A stretch of 64,000 bases of DNA, from positions 78,927,200 to 78,991,199 of the forward strand of contig NC_087062.1 in assembly GCF_963678635.1 (NCBI RefSeq). Reading direction: 5' to 3'. A program made the translations under genes and the position numbers. Position 1 is the stretch's first letter, and each line of letters opens with the position of its first letter. This document shows positions 63,240 through 64,000 of this stretch, one piece after another. This stretch comes from Symsagittifera roscoffensis. Its lineage: Eukaryota > Xenacoelomorpha > Acoela > Convolutidae. The notes under the pieces were generated by a model. It was given only the letters and a program-made list of their open reading frames with translations. It was not told where the DNA came from and ran no database searches.

Positions 63240-63933
63240 CGAATGGTCGAGAAAACAAGAGGCAGCAAGAAAGAAAATTAGAAGAATTTAGAAGTTTTAG
63301 AACTTCTAAACGACGAAAAAAGAAGAGAACAAAGGGATGATGAAGAAAAGTTAAAACTCAGAATTGTTTTATGTGTGTGAAAAACTCAAGTGAGAAACCA
63401 AGCAACCAAGTTGTAACTGAAAACTGAAACATTTAGTTGAGTTTTGAAATTGTTGCATTTATAAATTTGCATTTTGGTTTTAGTTGAAGTGGCTTTAGAG
63501 ACACTCACTTATTATTTATTTAGAAAGGCTTGAGGGAAGAGTATATTTAAATATTCCAGCCTGCATGATTGTCTTTAATCACTTAGGAAGACTGATAACT
63601 TTGTGGTGACATGAAAAACTTGAGTAACTTCTTGAGGAGGGAGGTTGTTGCATTGTTCTTTCTAACCACAAAGTTTCTTAGTTTTAATACTCAGGACAAT
63701 AGACAAGCAAGATTTCCGAAGGGAAGGAGCATAGTAGGATAATTTTAGCTTGTTGGTTGGCAGGACTGTCCTGCAAGCCAACACCTTTTAAATCTAGGAG
63801 AAAAAGTTTCAATCGGGACATTGACACTGGAAGTCAGAAAATATGTTTTATCTAAAGTCATATCCTCAATGTGCAGATTAATGAAAGAATTTGAAGGCTA
63901 TAGTGATGTAGTATGATGCCATTTATATTCTGC
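63240..63933 (+). other. 3' non-coding region of the giant element
   Basis: About 690 bases without a gene. It contains a perfect 15-base palindrome GCAGGACTGTCCTGC (63760-63774) within a longer imperfect stem (ttgg...ccaa). Purine-rich words occur at 63250-63350 and 63884-63899, but no clean polypurine tract directly abuts the repeat at 63934. Confidence 0.5.
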
Positions 63934-64000
63934 AGAACAACTTTTATCTGCGATTGCGAACAGTACGAAAATTGAGATTGGAGAACGACAACGAACTACA
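63934..64000 (+). repeat. Direct repeat, right copy: start of putative 3' LTR, cut by window end
   Basis: Sixty-seven bases equal to 40674-40740 with one substitution. The match runs to the last base of the window, so the repeat is surely longer. Confidence 0.8.

Larger units (their letters stand above)
40674..64000 (+). mobile_element. Giant Ty3/gypsy-type LTR element with macro-domain and SGNH genes (3' LTR cut by window end)
   Basis: The 67 bases 40674-40740 recur at 63934-64000 with one substitution in the same orientation, 23,260 bases apart. Between them, all plus-strand, lie Gag, protease, RT, RNase H and integrase in Ty3/gypsy order, a macro-domain tail, and then about 9 kb of additional genes. 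I therefore read the repeats as the starts of the 5' and 3' LTRs. The interior is clearly GC-richer than the DNA on its left. Known giant gypsy-like elements (plant Ogre, planarian Burro) reach this size, but this gene set is not one I know. Two weaknesses: no clean polypurine tract lies directly before 63934, and the LTR end and primer site on the left cannot be fixed without the missing part of the right LTR. Confidence 0.7.

Noticed and set aside
1-64000. tRNA or rRNA genes
   Set aside because: I saw no cloverleaf with paired A and B boxes and no rRNA-like conserved blocks while reading both strands. A dedicated scan (tRNAscan-SE, Infernal) would be needed to exclude small ones.

Overview
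The window is animal nuclear DNA from an AT-rich, repeat-laden genome. The best host anchor is a 6.4-kb uninterrupted gene (24363-30755, +) for an LRP4-like LDL-receptor-family protein: five LDLa repeats, four YWTD-type propellers separated by EGF modules, one membrane helix and a proline-rich tail. Calcium-dependent LDLa and YWTD ectodomains are a metazoan signature. I cannot name the phylum. Everything else that can be recognised is mobile, repetitive or decayed DNA.

Region by region. 1-4.6 kb: AT-rich DNA holding a decayed type-B DNA polymerase fragment (about 745-1560), a degenerate satellite of roughly 175-bp units (about 2290-3030) and a 539-bp Tc1/mariner-type MITE flanked by TA (4042-4580). 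4.87-14.61 kb: a complete LTR element with two near-identical 1.15-kb LTRs, a 5-bp target duplication (AATCT), a polypurine tract and a gag-protease remnant, but no reverse transcriptase or integrase. It sits inside one unit of the same satellite, which resumes at 14.61-15.48 kb. 15.5-24.4 kb: AT-rich intergenic DNA with a foldback element and one copy of a dispersed ~0.5-kb repeat. 24.4-30.8 kb: the LRP gene. 31.5-36.3 kb: short protein-like open segments, some with splice-like borders, that look like a decaying multi-exon gene. 38.5 kb: a 200-N gap, followed by an imperfect palindrome with ~1.7-kb arms (38695-42513).

40.67-64 kb is the most interesting part: an unusually large Ty3/gypsy-type element, at least 23.3 kb between the starts of two direct repeats (40674 and 63934; the window cuts the second). 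Order: long 5' LTR/leader with a cluster of a short GC-rich motif; Gag with coiled coil, capsid and CCHC knuckle; aspartic protease; in-frame TGA; RT, RNase H, a ~500-residue insert and integrase; then a macro-domain tail. After it comes a second block of genes: a 64-aa ORF joined by TGATG to a coiled-coil ORF, an in-frame TGA leading into an SGNH/GDSL hydrolase fused to a large unknown region, and three more unknown ORFs with overlapping or in-frame-TGA junctions. This GC-richer block contrasts sharply with its AT-rich surroundings.

Working hypothesis: the element is expressed as polyproteins separated by leaky UGA codons and stop-start overlaps, and has acquired an ADP-ribose-binding macro domain and an esterase-like domain beside the standard retroelement set. 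This copy is probably not fully active, because pol carries one frameshift and one amber stop in the integrase region. The captured domains and the repeated same-frame TGA junctions are the main candidates for an undescribed system.
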